From Xylogone sp. PMI_703 (lineage: Eukaryota > Ascomycota > Leotiomycetes): DNA of 64,000 nt. Below, piece by piece: positions 33,491 to 45,139 of the stretch. A program made the position numbers and the translations under genes. Location: NCBI GenBank assembly GCA_021399445.1, contig JAJTUQ010000023.1, positions 19,170-83,169 on the forward strand. The letters run 5' to 3'. The first letter of the stretch is position 1, and the number at the start of each line of letters is the position of its first letter. The notes under the pieces are model-generated. The model worked only from the letters and a program-made list of their open reading frames with translations. It did not search any database and was not told where the DNA came from.

Positions 33491-34409
33491 TGTGTTCTAG
33501 CCCATACGCCAATATATTCGCTTCGTAAATGGGCTGGCCCATACATAAATAATTGAAGCTATTTGTGTATAGGCTAGCTCATACGTAAATTACCCCACTT
33601 ACTGTGATATAGCGGTGTAGCTCAAATACTCTGCCCTTGCCCTTCTTTCCCCTTTTTCTCTACAATTATTCAATCTAATTACTATTATTCAATATGGCCC
33701 TAATTGAATTAATTAATCTTTTCTTTAATAGTGTACGTTTTGTTTTTCAAGATCATATATATAGCGATAGCTATATTAACAAGGAACGAATTAATCTTTA
33801 ACATTAGTAAAGGATGTACACCTTTTTGGATAATCTTAAGCTTAAACCCTAGTAAACTTTGGCTGTTAATCTTAGGTTATAACAGAAATTAACAGAAAAA
33901 TCGTTTTAATTATTATTACTAAAAAGGTTTCTATAAGTCAAAGAGTTATAATATCTTGTTAGTATAAAGGTTTATATAATATTAAAAGATATCATTATTA
34001 TAAAGAAAGTCAGAATTGTATAATATATTATTATAAAAATAACTATAATTATAGTTAGTTATTAAAGTTGACAATTCGTACTAAAGTAGCTTTAGTTAAT
34101 AGAATCTCAAAAAGGAAACATACAAAGGTAGATATTATAGGAAATATTATTATAATTGATTAATTAGAGTATAATTAAGAGTATAATTAGTAATTAAATA
34201 AATAAATAAATTAAGAGTTATTAAAAATGTAGTTAAAAGTTATATTTACGTATAGGCTAATTTATATACAAATAACTTTAATTATTTATGTATAAACTAA
34301 CTAATACATAAATACTCATATTAGTGTATAGACTAGTTTATACATAAATATTTATGTATGGGCTAGCTTATTTACGAAGCGAATATATTAGTATATAAGC
34401 TAGAATATA
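33491..34409. mobile_element. TIR element, about 920 bp, one end RIP-mutated
   Basis: Left end TTCTAGCCCATACGCC ... AATATATTCGCTTCGTAAAT and right end (reversed) TTCTAGCTTATATACTAATATATTCGC match over about 100 bp; differences are C-to-T/G-to-A. Inside each end the motif CATACRTAAAT recurs several times. Interior is A+T-rich and non-coding. Flanking duplication not resolved. It sits directly upstream of the surviving regulator exon, where an intron and first exon should be. Confidence 0.6.
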
Positions 34410-35699
34410 TGTTAACATTTTGTCTTTTTCTGATTAATGTCTTCTGTTAACCGTAAACGAAACTACAAGTCGCAGTTTATCACAGACCTATTATACTACT
34501 CACATACTCAATTTGAAGGTCCCCTACTTTCTTTAATCAATGAATTCATGGTGAATATTGTTAAAGCAAGATGGATAAACAAGTTGTGTTTTCGCGGATG
34601 ACGTTCTCCTCCATGATTAAAATACAGGAATGAAATATTTCGAAGGAAACCGTTATTACCCGCGGACTTTTAATTCACCACAGCAGAGGTTCCGGAATCA
34701 TGATTATAACGCTAGATCTTATAATTTTTTTTAGCAGAAAATTTTATAAAAAAATTTATTATAAAACTAAAAGTATAATATTTTCAAGAGTTTTTTTTTA
34801 ATCATAAGTAAGTTAAATATGTTAATATTTATGACTAAGGAAATAAAGTAATAATTCCTTAAAACTGTTTATCTTAATAATTTTCTACTAAAGGAATATT
34901 AAGATATAACTGATTTACTAAACTCTTTCTTTTTACGACAAGTTAAAGAAAAATTAATAATCTATAAAGAATTTTAAGGTAGATTTTGTTAGATTAGATG
35001 AGATTCTTTAAAAAAAAAAGGAATATACTAAAGTTTTATTAATATATTCTTTATATATAATATTTAAAGAGTTAGAACTTAACTAAAGATAAACAGAAAA
35101 TTCTTTTCAGAAGATCTTCTAAGGTTTTAAGCTTTTTAACTATATAAAGTATAAAAATTTTATAGTTTAACTTTATTAAACAAATAAGTCATAAGTAAGT
35201 AAAAAGAATAATATTAATTAAAACAACTTTTCACTTTAACAAAAATTATGTAAAAACTTAGAAATTAATCAAAAAGAATATTTTTAAGATATATTATTAT
35301 TTTAACAAAATAAATTTCTTTAGTATAAAATATGAAAATTAAGAATAATAATTAAGGTTATATAAATTAACTTTAAAAAAATTATTATTAATAATTTATA
35401 CCATAATAACTTAATACTTTATTTTTTAAGAAAAAACATATAATTATTAAAACAGAACTTTTATACATAAATAGTATATTATAAAGATAAAAAAAATATA
35501 CTAAATTAAAAAGAAAATATACCGAAAAATAATTTTTTATACAAAATATTAAAAATAATATTATAATTATAAAATAAGTTATTATTATAAATTTAACAAA
35601 GAATAAATATTTTTTAAGAAGTATATTAACAATTTATTCAACATAAACAAGCCTAAAAAACAAACTTTATTATAGTTAACCTAAAAAAAAGAATTTAAT
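34410..35699. other. A+T desert; left part of the gypsy relic region
   Basis: 34415-34720 is normal DNA without a recognisable gene (a lost first exon of the regulator would be expected here but is not visible). From 34730 the sequence turns almost pure A+T and runs into the gypsy relic. Confidence 0.45.
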
Positions 35700-38600
35700 A
35701 TTAAGTTTATAAAAAATATATTTATAACAAGAAAAAGAAATATTATCTACTTAAGTATTAAGTTTAACAACAAAAAGCTAATAATAGACTTTAGAAACTA
35801 GATTAACCTTATATTATCTAAAGTTACTAAAGTACTAGAAATATCTACAGAAACCTTTAATTAATCTTTACAGATGACAAATAACTTAATTGACAAAAAA
35901 AAAGTATTTATTAAGATTAAATTCTTTATTATAAGAATTAATAATTATTAAGGAAATATTTAATTCAAAATCTTAATCTTAAAAAAAGAAAATATTATTT
36001 TAGAATAATTTTAGTTAAAATTCTATAACTTAAGTATTAATTAGAAAACTAAAAAACTAATATTTAAATACTTTTGTAATATTAAACTAAAAGAATAATT
36101 AATACAAAATATTTTTATTATCGAATATATTCAAGATAATCTCTAGAGTTAATTAAACATTTTCCTTGAAGAATACTAAGATTATCATAAGTTATTCATT
36201 TTATAACCAAAAAATATTATTTTATCTTTATATAAAGAATAAGATTATAAGATTATTTTTTAGGAAAATATAATATTTTTATATAAACTTATATATAGAA
36301 CTAATTTTATAAAAGATGAAATCTTAAAAAAGTAACTAAATAAACAGATTATAAAGAATTTCTATAAAAAATTAAACTTTTCATAAAGAGTATTACTAAT
36401 ATAAACATTAAAGTCAGACAATTTTCAAGAAAAATTATATAAAGATTATAGAAATTTAAACAGTAAAACCATAAAAAATAAATACTTATTACTTTATATT
36501 AATAATATACAAAATATATTTATTAAAATAAAATATTTCATTAAACTAAACTTTACTGTAAAATTTAACTTAATAAAGATTAAGAAAAAACATAAATAAT
36601 ATATTGTTATTCAAACTAAGTATGAATTTTACGAACCTTTAGTTATACCTTTTAGTTTAACAAATATATCAATAATCATACAGAAAGTAAATAATATAAT
36701 CTTAAGATTATATTTAGATAATAACTTACTCCAAGAATAGTCAAAGAAGTCTAATAGTTCAACAAACTTATTAATTATTATAAACATTATATAATAAACT
36801 ATTTAGCAAAAGTAAGTTCTTTAACAAAATTAATAAAAAAAGATAATATCTTTTATCTAAGAAAAGAGATAAGAAAAAGCTTTCTAAAAAGTTAAAGATT
36901 AATATAATAAAAACAAAATACTAATCTATATTAATCCCGAAAAACTATATTAACTAAAAACAAATATCTCGGATAAAGTATTAAAAAAAGTTTTGTCACA
37001 GAAAGATAACAAAAGATATTAAAAGCTAATAATCTTTTATTCCTAAAAATTTATTCTAGTTAAGTTAAATTATAATATTTACAAAAAAAACTTTTAACTA
37101 TTATAAAATATTATAAATACTGAAAATTTTATTTATATAATATTAAACATCAGTTTAAGATTTTATTAAATTACAAAAATCTAATAACCTTTATGATTAC
37201 TAAAAATCTTAACAAAAGATAAATATATTAATATAAAACGTTAATATAATATAATTTCAGAATTTGTTATATTTAAAGAATAAAGAATACTAAAATTAAT
37301 ACTTTAAGTAAATAATTAGATTATATAAAAAGAAGTTTAAAACAAGAACTTATTATGTTTAAGAAAAAAATTTTTTATTTTAATTATATATAAATATTAA
37401 TAATTATATAGATTATTAACAAAGAATAACTAAAAAGAATAAAAATTATTATTATAAAAAAAAGAAATTTCTAAGAATCCTGAGACTAATTAGCTTAAGG
37501 ATCAGGAATTTCCAGATATTTAATTAAAGAATAAGAAAATATTCATTTTATTAATAATTACTCAAGAGTTTATAAAAAAATAATATAAATTATTTATGTA
37601 TAATTATCAAAAAATCACTCAAACCAAAAATAAATTATAATAAGAATTCTTCATCTTTAAACTTTAGTAAAAAGTTATTAAAGTTATTAATAATTATAAT
37701 ATTTGTTATAAAACTAAAATATCAAAGAAAAAGCTTATAAAACAATTAATATTTCTTTAGATACTAAAGAAACCTTAGACTTTTATTTTATAAGACTTTA
37801 TTATAAGATTATCTTTATTAAAAAATGTTAATAAGCTTGATGACGATTATTATGACTTAATCCTTATTATAATAAATAAACTCATGAAGTATTTTATTAT
37901 ATTATTATAAAAAGAAATATAAATAATAAAAATTTAGCAAAAATCATGATTTTTAAAGTTATAACAGATTATGATATTTTAACAGAAATTATATCAAATA
38001 AAGATAAGCTTTTTATATCAAAATTCTAGAAAACAATTTACAAGAGATTAAGTATTAAAAAGAAAATTATTATAAAGAAATAAGCTTAAATTAATAATCA
38101 GACTGAATAAGTTAACCAGATCATAAGAGTTTATCTTTAATGTTATATAGATTATAAGTAGTTAAACTAGAAAAATCTTTTATTAATAATATAATTAGTA
38201 TATAATAATACAAAAAGTAAGATTATTAAAGTTATGTTTTTCTTTACAAATTATGGTTATAAAGTTTATACTCATTTTATAAAAATAAAGATAAAAAACA
38301 TTTTTAAATTAGTTAAACAATAAGTAGATAAATTAAAGAAAATCTATAATTACTTAAAGTATAACATTAAATTTATACAAAAATACATAAAGAAATATTA
38401 TAATCAGAAACATAATATAAAACCTAGGCTAGAAGAAAAGAATAAAGTTTATATTATTTATAATTTTATTAAAACAATAAGACTAAATGATAAATTAGAC
38501 TAAAAAAAGATTAACTTATATAAAATTAAGACAAAATTAAGAAATCTGACATATAAACTAAAACTTTTTAATATTATATAAATATAAATATACTTAGTAT

Positions 38601-38880
38601 TTTATATAATTATATTAAAAAAGATATTACTAAGATTATTGTTAACTTTAGACTTAAAATTAAAATAAAACTTAAATATAAAATAAAAAGTCAAAAAGAT
38701 CTTAAAATACAAGTTAATAAAAAACAAGAAAAAATACTTAATCAGATAAAAAGAATAAAAAGAAAGTAAATAGTTAAATATATAAAAATCAAAGAAATAT
38801 TTTATTAGCTTTAATAAGCTTCTAGAAAAATACAAATAAATAAAGTTAACTAAACTTTGTCGAACAAAATATTAATATAA
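35700..38880 (+). mobile_element. Ty3/gypsy chromovirus relic, extreme RIP
   Basis: Plus-strand translation through RIP stops: KDYRNLN.KTIKNKYLL (about 36440-36490) and IQTKYEFYEPLVIPFSLTN then NNIILRLYLDNN (36605-36725) are the gypsy reverse transcriptase; NQTE.VNQIIRVYL.CY (about 38095-38150) and VYNNTKSKIIKVMFFFTNYG (about 38200-38265) are the integrase end; a weaker chromodomain-like block lies near 38700-38830. Active-site residues are lost to stops and A+T drift. The 5' LTR is not recognisable. Confidence 0.75.
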
Positions 38881-38881
38881 G

Positions 38882-39482
38882 TGTTATGACCCTGTAAGGT
38901 TACAACAAGTGACCTTGGTATAAAGCCTTTATAACTGTTACCTTAGTTAAATAAGTATAAGATAAAACGGTTATTAAAGACCTGGTTATAGTATCGTTAG
39001 TATTATTACATTATTAATAACAGCGAAAAGATAGTACAAGTTCAACATTAGTATTATAAAAAAGGTTATACAAGCTAAAAAATAATATTATCAAAATTAT
39101 AATACTAACCCTTTGGTTGTACTAGTTAAGTAATAGTATGATCAGAGAAATAATATTACTTTTCTGTTTATACTAATAATTTACTCATATGTATAAAAAG
39201 TTAATACTAGCAGTTAAGTAAGTACCTGGATTAGATAAGCGGATCCCATGGATCTCATGAATCCCCAGAAGGATCAATGGGATCGATGGGACTCGAAGGA
39301 AATTCACTTTTTATATAAGTAGATAAAACTTACAGTAAATAAGAGCTTCGTGCTCAACTCAATTGATTTATAACATATTTACATTTCATAGTAAAGCTCT
39401 ACATTCTAAGTTTCACTTGCTCCCTTGACCTCTCAAGCTTATTATTTGAGTAATAACCAAACCCCAAAGTAGGAACGTTACA
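38882..39482 (+). mobile_element. Gypsy-type LTR, 601 bp, flanked by ATAAG
   Basis: Ends TGTTATGACC and GGAACGTTACA. ATAAG lies directly before (38877-38881) and after (39483-39487), as for a solo LTR. It nevertheless starts exactly where the 3' LTR of the gypsy relic would be expected. Its GC content (for example the GGATCC-rich block 39240-39300) is far higher than the relic's, which favours a later, separate insertion. Confidence 0.75.
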
Positions 39483-40379
39483 ATAAGTAAGTAAGTTAGT
39501 CTCGGAGAAAAAGACGTTAAAAAGATCTATCTCTGTTTAAGCCTTTTTTGCTAAATATAATATTTTCTTTTTTTCCTTTTTTAGTTTTTCCTTTTCTTCT
39601 GTTATATCAAATTTGTCAAAAAACTTTAGCTTTCGTTGAATTAACTTATTTTTGTAGTTATAAGATTTTTATTATAATTATTTTTTTTTCCTTTTTTCCT
39701 TTTTAATGTTTTGAAATAATAAAATCTAAATTTTCTAACATATTATAAGAAATATTATAAGTATATCTATATCAAATATATTTAGTATATTTAATAAATT
39801 TCGAAGAATTAATAAAATATTTATGATTCTCCTTTTTGTAGAACAAATAAAGAATTATTTTTTTTGTAAAAATAAATTTTTTCACCAAGGAAATCAAGTG
39901 AAAATATTTTTTTTTATATTAAAATATAAAAAGAAAAGATTTATACTTTTTAACCTTAAGATTAAGAATAAAGAAAAAAAATTATATTTGAAAAGTATAA
40001 TGAATAAAAGAAAGAAATTGATTAATAACGAAATTTCTTGTTGATTATCTTTAAGTAATAAAATAACGTTAACTTAAGAAAAAAATAATATTATAAATTA
40101 ACTAAAATATATATAAATAATTAAGTTATTACTTAGATCCTAATTATATAACAATTAAGTTATTGTTATAATCTTAAGAACTTAAGAATCTTAAGATAAA
40201 ATAACTCTTAAGAACTTGTTCTTAGGATTAGTGATATCCTGGGAGGATAACTCTTAAGAATAAAAAGTTTCTTTAAGGTTTATACTTCCAGGACCTAGTT
40301 ATTACATAATAAAGTCTTTGGAGTATACTTGACTTTAATAACTCTAAAACCTCAAGAGTCCTCTGAGGTCTTATGATCT
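39483..40379. other. A+T desert with AGGTC/GACCT palindromes
   Basis: Almost pure A+T to about 40130, then a block with repeated CTTAAGAACTT and CCAGGACCTAG/CCTCTGAGGTC-like palindromes (40190-40375) similar to 4490-4590; this looks like the middle of a gypsy-type LTR. Confidence 0.45.
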
Positions 40380-40571
40380 TAATTAATTCACTTATTATAT
40401 AAAGTAAATAATTACTAATAGATAAAAGCTTTATACTTAACTCAATTAATTTATAGTATACTTATATTTCATAATAACTATCCTAAAGCTTTATAAAGTT
40501 ATTCTCTTGTTTTTTATCTTCATTTATTATTTAAGTAATAAATAACCTTATATCTTAACAAGAACGTTATA
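40380..40571 (+). repeat. RIP-mutated 3' half of a gypsy-type LTR
   Basis: Aligns with 280-458 and 39310-39482 (AGTAAATAATTACTAATAG ... GCTTTATACTTAACTCAATT ... AAGAACGTTATA) with C-to-T changes throughout. Confidence 0.7.
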
Positions 40572-40599
40572 AAGTCTTTAATATAATTAATTATTTATA

Positions 40600-40943
40600 G
40601 TCTTATCTTTATATTTTACTAGTTTATTAATAATATCTATAGCTTTAAGGAATTTACACTTATAAGCTTAAATATTTATAAAGACATATTCTTAATATAT
40701 TTACAAGTTTATAAGTCTAGTTATTAAGATAACATTTTGGCTTATTAAAGTCTCTTTAAACTAAACCTTTCCGTTAAAAGTAACTTTCGCCTTGAGATTC
40801 TTAAATATGATTATAAATATGATTTTATTAAGTTTACTAATAAAGATTAACTTAAAGTATAACTTTAAAGTATACTAAACGTTATTAATTAAAATGTTAC
40901 CTTTAGTGGTATTAATTATAACTTATTTTTATTTTAAGGTTTT
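40600..40943 (-). mobile_element. Fragment of a copia element, RIP-mutated
   Basis: Aligns with 56400-56815 of the copia element (zinc-site region of the integrase up to the segment before it), e.g. GTAACTTTCGCCTTGAG is shared exactly at 40781 and 56640. It is a second, older copy of that family. Confidence 0.7.
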
Positions 40944-41164
40944 TGTTAAGAATTATAAAAACAGAGTATACTAACGCTTGGTAGTTATACAATCAGAGTA
41001 GACTAATCCGGTAAAAAAGTATTTAAGGGTATAACTCCTTAAATACTAAAAATAAATATAAATATATAATATATTAGCTAATATAAGTCTATTCAACCTT
41101 ACTTTAAGGTAGTACCTAGTGAACCAACCTTTCTCATATGATCATAACGGTCATAATCTCAACA
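40944..41164 (+). mobile_element. LTR related to 5909-6139, RIP-mutated, inserted in the copia fragment
   Basis: TGTTAAGAATTATAAAAAC ... CATAATCTCAACA, 221 bp, matches 5909-6139 along its length. The copia fragment ends at its left edge. Flanking pentamers GTTTT and TACTT do not match. Confidence 0.65.
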
Positions 41165-41433
41165 TACTTAAATTTTATATTTTGGAAAATCTTGTTCTTT
41201 TCTTTTTATTACTTTTCTTTTCTTTTTATTACTTTTCTTTGATTTCCCTCTTTTTGCTTTTTTCTTTTTTTTTCTTCTTCTATTTATAAATCTTTCTTTT
41301 GACCTTTAAGTAATCTTCTCACTTTAATAATTATCCTGTTATTCTAGTTCTTTTTATAATGTTGCTTCGCTTATTCTGTAAAACACTTGCAATAACCTGC
41401 TACCCTTTACTCCTCCCCACTCTACTCGCCGGC

Positions 41434-41836
41434 CTATCCACTCGTACCTACGTCACTCACTTGAATATCTATACCATCTTCCTGTGCCATTTCATACATC
41501 ACATTCACCACCCATGTGGGGTCTATGTGTAATGCACTGATCGTCACTGCCATGACAATTCCTTCAAATTGGCATCTCCCCCCTTTTACCCCACCGCATC
41601 TCCTCTTCTCCTTCCTTCCATCGCTCGCAAAAGTCCTGTGGGCAGTGACAGTAATAACAACACGAAAACTTCTCAAACCGTACCCTTTTCTCCATATCTT
41701 TGATAACTGCTTGGATCGTACTCGTGTCTTCCTTTTCACAATCTTCCAGCTTATGCCCATCGGCCTCGGCTCCATAAGCTACACATAACGGGCACTGTGA
41801 TTTCCACTCCTCCAAATACTTTTCTTGGTTTTTCAC
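41434..41836 (-). pseudogene. Cys-rich fragment like the C-terminus of fungal telomere-linked/RecQ-type helicases
   Basis: Minus-strand reading: WKSQCPLCVAYG, DGHKLEDC, then FSCCYYCHCPQDFCERW, then (after a one-base frame change in a run of six G at 41583-41578) CQFEGIVMAVTISAL. The order C-x2-C ... H ... C ... CC-x-x-C-x-x-P-Q-x-x-C-x-x-W is, from memory, that of the tail of large fungal RecQ-type helicases that often sit near telomeres; family assignment is inference. Only the tail is present. Confidence 0.5.
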
Positions 41837-42119
41837 CGCCTGATTCTGCCACCACCAAAATTAATTGCTCCCAGGGCTGGGGGCACCTGTCTATGGACGG
41901 TTAGGGTTTGAAATGCTTGAAGTCAAAGTACCCCCTCAAATTGTCCGGCACGGCGGGGTGTCCTGCACACAGGGACGGGCGCGTATAAATCATCTGAACG
42001 CTGGTTTCATGAAAATGTTAGCTTACTAATTAAACTGACACTAGAAAAAAAATGTTAACAAATAGTGTGTGATTGATCACTGCAGCCATAAAATTTCCGA
42101 GAGTAGTAATTCTATTCCC

Positions 42120-43911
42120 CTACTCCAGCTCAGAATACATGCGATCGATCTCTAACTTATACTCTTCAAGGCTTTTACGTCGATCAAAGGAGCCTTTAAG
42201 AGTCCTCTTAAGTGGTTTCGTTGGACTGGTGAATAGCACGAGATCTCTCGTGAGCTGGACATATTCAGAGCATTTGGTATTGGCTTCTGATATTTCCGGC
42301 CAAATTTCCTGAAGAATTTGGCCATGAGTTCTCACTTGAAGTAGCTTTGTCTCGTTCAGCTCACACAACAGGAATGGCCTGTTTCGGCCTTCTCCTCCAA
42401 TGACTGCCCCGCTCACTAGGTGATTTTGCCGAATTATGGCTTCCATAGGGATAGGATCAAGGTCTTCACCATGGGAGAGGATAATCAGATCATCAACTCT
42501 GCCCTGGTACCGCCATAGATCTCGCTTCGTCGGGTGTTTAATGAACAGATCTCTGGTGTGATACTCTGTGGCATCAGGATAAATATGAAAGATGCTTTGA
42601 AAAGCTTTAAGCCCGGGATCACGGCGGACAATGAGCTCATGGCGACCCTCTCCTCGCGGTTCCATATGATACCCAAAATACGGGTGAAACCTGAAGTACA
42701 ACCAGTCATAATGAGACGTTTGGAGGATGGGGAACGCACCCAATTCTGTACTACCAATTTTGTTGTGAAGCTTAACAAACTTCGCCAGAATTTGGCCAGC
42801 TTTTTCAGACATAGGAGCACCAGTGAACATCACAAATTTGAGTTTGGCTATTTTAAGAAGAGCATCTTCTGATTTGCAAATTTCTTCCAGGATCGAGGGA
42901 GGGTATAATCCGCCGTCCAGAATATCAAGATTATGCATTTGGTTGACCAGGTCCACCGTTAATGGCGTATTCCCTGGACCAAGAACAACGGTGACGTCGA
43001 AGAAGACTGGGAATACTAGGGTGGCCAATATGCCCGCAACCTGTTCATGACTTAATGACTTATGTCCACAGAACTAGGGTCGTGCAATCTTACGTGGAGC
43101 GTGGGCATTGGTGAGAAAAACCTCTTCCCCGTAATCAGATGCCACCACATTGGACCATCTTGCTCTGGCATATACCTTTGAGCATCGAAACACGCCATAG
43201 CGCCATTCGTATAAAACAATGGCTTAGGAGATCCTTAGCACTATAGTGTTAGTCTCAAGGGCCAAAGACTGGAGCCACGTTGGAGTTAGATGAGGGACCT
43301 ACCTGTTGTGCCCGATGTATGCACGATCATGAAGCAATCATTCTCTGCCATCTCAAAGGTTTTGTCGTATGGGTATGGAGACGGTGATTGGAGAAACAGC
43401 CACTCTGTTAGGTCTGGCACAGTTATGATATTTAAGTCTGGCCATGTATTGTGAGCTCTCTCGACTAGTTGTACTGACGATATCGGTGCGGGACAAAGTA
43501 TGGCTGTGCACTCTGTTACGTCGAGAAGAGAGGAGAAGCCTTCTATGGAGCTGAATGGTGACGGAAATAAGGCCTGTCGGGTGAGCACTTCCTTGAGGAC
43601 CGTCTAATCTTTATAGACACAATACGCACCTTTCTACCAGTTTTGATAGCTGCCACGGCGAGAATACTGTAGCGGATATCCTTTGGGCCGATATAGGCAA
43701 ACGTTTCAGAGGGACTTTTGGATAGCGACTTGTCCAGCCACCAGGAAACGTGGTTGATACTATCGGCAAATTGTTTATAGGTAAACTCGTAGAATCCGTC
43801 TGAGAGTAACTCAGATTTCGGAAAGATAGCGTATAGTTTTGTAGGATGTGTGTCTGCGTTGAAGTCGATGGCTTTTGGAAGCAGTCTCCGTGGACCTTCT
43901 TGAGCAAGCAT
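42120..43911 (-). CDS. NRPS-like adenylation-domain protein (stand-alone A domain)
   Basis: 537 residues from exons 43911-43630, 43573-43303, 43233-43094, 43040-42120; introns 56, 69 and 53 bp with fitting phases. AMP-binding motif T180-S-G-T-T-G-S-P-K188 (split by intron 2), then NKIGSTELG, YQGRVDDLI and a C-terminal TKPLKRTLKGS with the adenylation Lys. Activates an aryl or keto acid as its AMP ester. The protein stops with TAG right where an NRPS-like enzyme would go on to its carrier domain; no carrier, thioesterase or reductase domain follows in any frame. It may be a true small ligase-like protein, or a truncated enzyme. Intron 2 ends CTAAG. Confidence 0.8.
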
Positions 43912-45139
43912 ATTGGATATTCTTAAAACACTTGAACACACAACAGTTATGTGCCAATCAAAATCTGAGCTACGATCTCCAGATTGAATGTTCAAAGAAT
44001 ACAGACCGTGAAAACTCAAGCCAAGCTAGTTGATGCGAACAAGGTATGATGAGGTATTAACTGCTGAATGTCTCGGGAGAGAACCACTTTCCACTATGTC
44101 TATATTAAAATACATGGATTGGGGTACCCAATCCATGATAAGCAGTCATTATTACCTGATAATACTTACGCGGTGTAAGTTAATCTGTCCCGATTATTTA
44201 CTAACTAAAATCGTTTTCAAGTTATTACTATAGTACAGTACCCCCCTGGCTTGTTTGTTACCGTGGTTCGGATATTTAAGGCTTACTGTGGACCAGAATG
44301 GCAAGCAACTTTGCAGATTCTTATACTATCCCCAACTAGATACTTACTCCTACGGAGCAGTACAAGCTTTATCTCTGTTTATACGTTTTACTTACTCAAA
44401 AGCTTATATTGTAAGTACCTTCCCAATGAAGATTATCACCCGAATAGGATAATAAGACTTTTACTATGTGTGTATTAAATCTTAAAGCTTCCTTTTCTTG
44501 CTGTTATAATGTCAGGGTTAACCCTAGGGAAAGTGTTCAGGATGATATTAGTTAAAGACATAAAGTTTTGGTAATAAGGTTTAAATTATAGTACAATGGA
44601 TCTGGTCCTATTAGCTTTCAATACTTCAACTGAGTATGTTAATGACGCGACTGTTGCTGATTGGAAAATATCATATTTTATTACTAAACGTTTTACCGCT
44701 CTTCAACCTGGAATCGGACTTTCTGTAGATTCTCTGTATGACTTTAAGTGGAACATTCAGGTTATACTATATGCCGTTATAGGACAGGAGAATTCAGCAT
44801 ATTACATTATTGCATAATCCGGAGCGCCCGATCACATAAACTCCTTGGCGGGCGTAAGTCAATTATATTTCTGGTTCTCATCAACAAGATCCATGCATTC
44901 CAAGTCTGATTCCAAATCTGATTCCAAGTCTGATTCCAAATCTGATTCCAAATCTGATTCCAAGTCTGATTCCAAATCTAATTCCAAGTCTGCTTCCAAA
45001 TCTATTTCTACTTTGTTTATGATATTAGTTGAACTAAAACCGTCTAGCCCCGTTAATTTAATAAAGAATAATGTTAATATTGCACCTATGAAATCTCCCT
45101 AATTTTCCATAAATATAAGGCAGTGCTTGAATTGGCAGC
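43912..45139. other. No recognisable gene; holds a 12-bp minisatellite
   Basis: Upstream of the A-domain gene. The palindrome ATGGATTGGGGTACCCAATCCAT sits near 44113-44135 (23 bp, perfect; written only as a locator by its halves ATGGATTGGGG/CCCAATCCAT in the sequence). Short open frames at 44251-44817 look like chance. Confidence 0.4.
44899..45006 (+). repeat. 12-bp minisatellite, nine copies (Ser-Lys-Ser-Asp in one frame)
   Basis: Units TCCAAGTCTGAT / TCCAAATCTGAT with drift in the last three. It sits in an 85-codon open frame (44845-45102) that codes SKSD repeats; I see no evidence that this frame is a gene. The G/A alternation at the sixth base is transition-type. Confidence 0.8.

Noticed and set aside
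38602..38835. 77-codon Phe/Tyr-rich minus-strand frame
   Set aside because: Antisense of the gypsy chromodomain-end region; an A+T artefact.
39823..40044. 73-codon Lys/Phe-rich frame
   Set aside because: Typical of A+T desert, where Lys, Phe, Ile and Asn codons dominate; no homology expected.
44251..44817. Several 65-75 codon plus-strand frames
   Set aside because: No start context, no family resemblance, overlapping one another in different frames.
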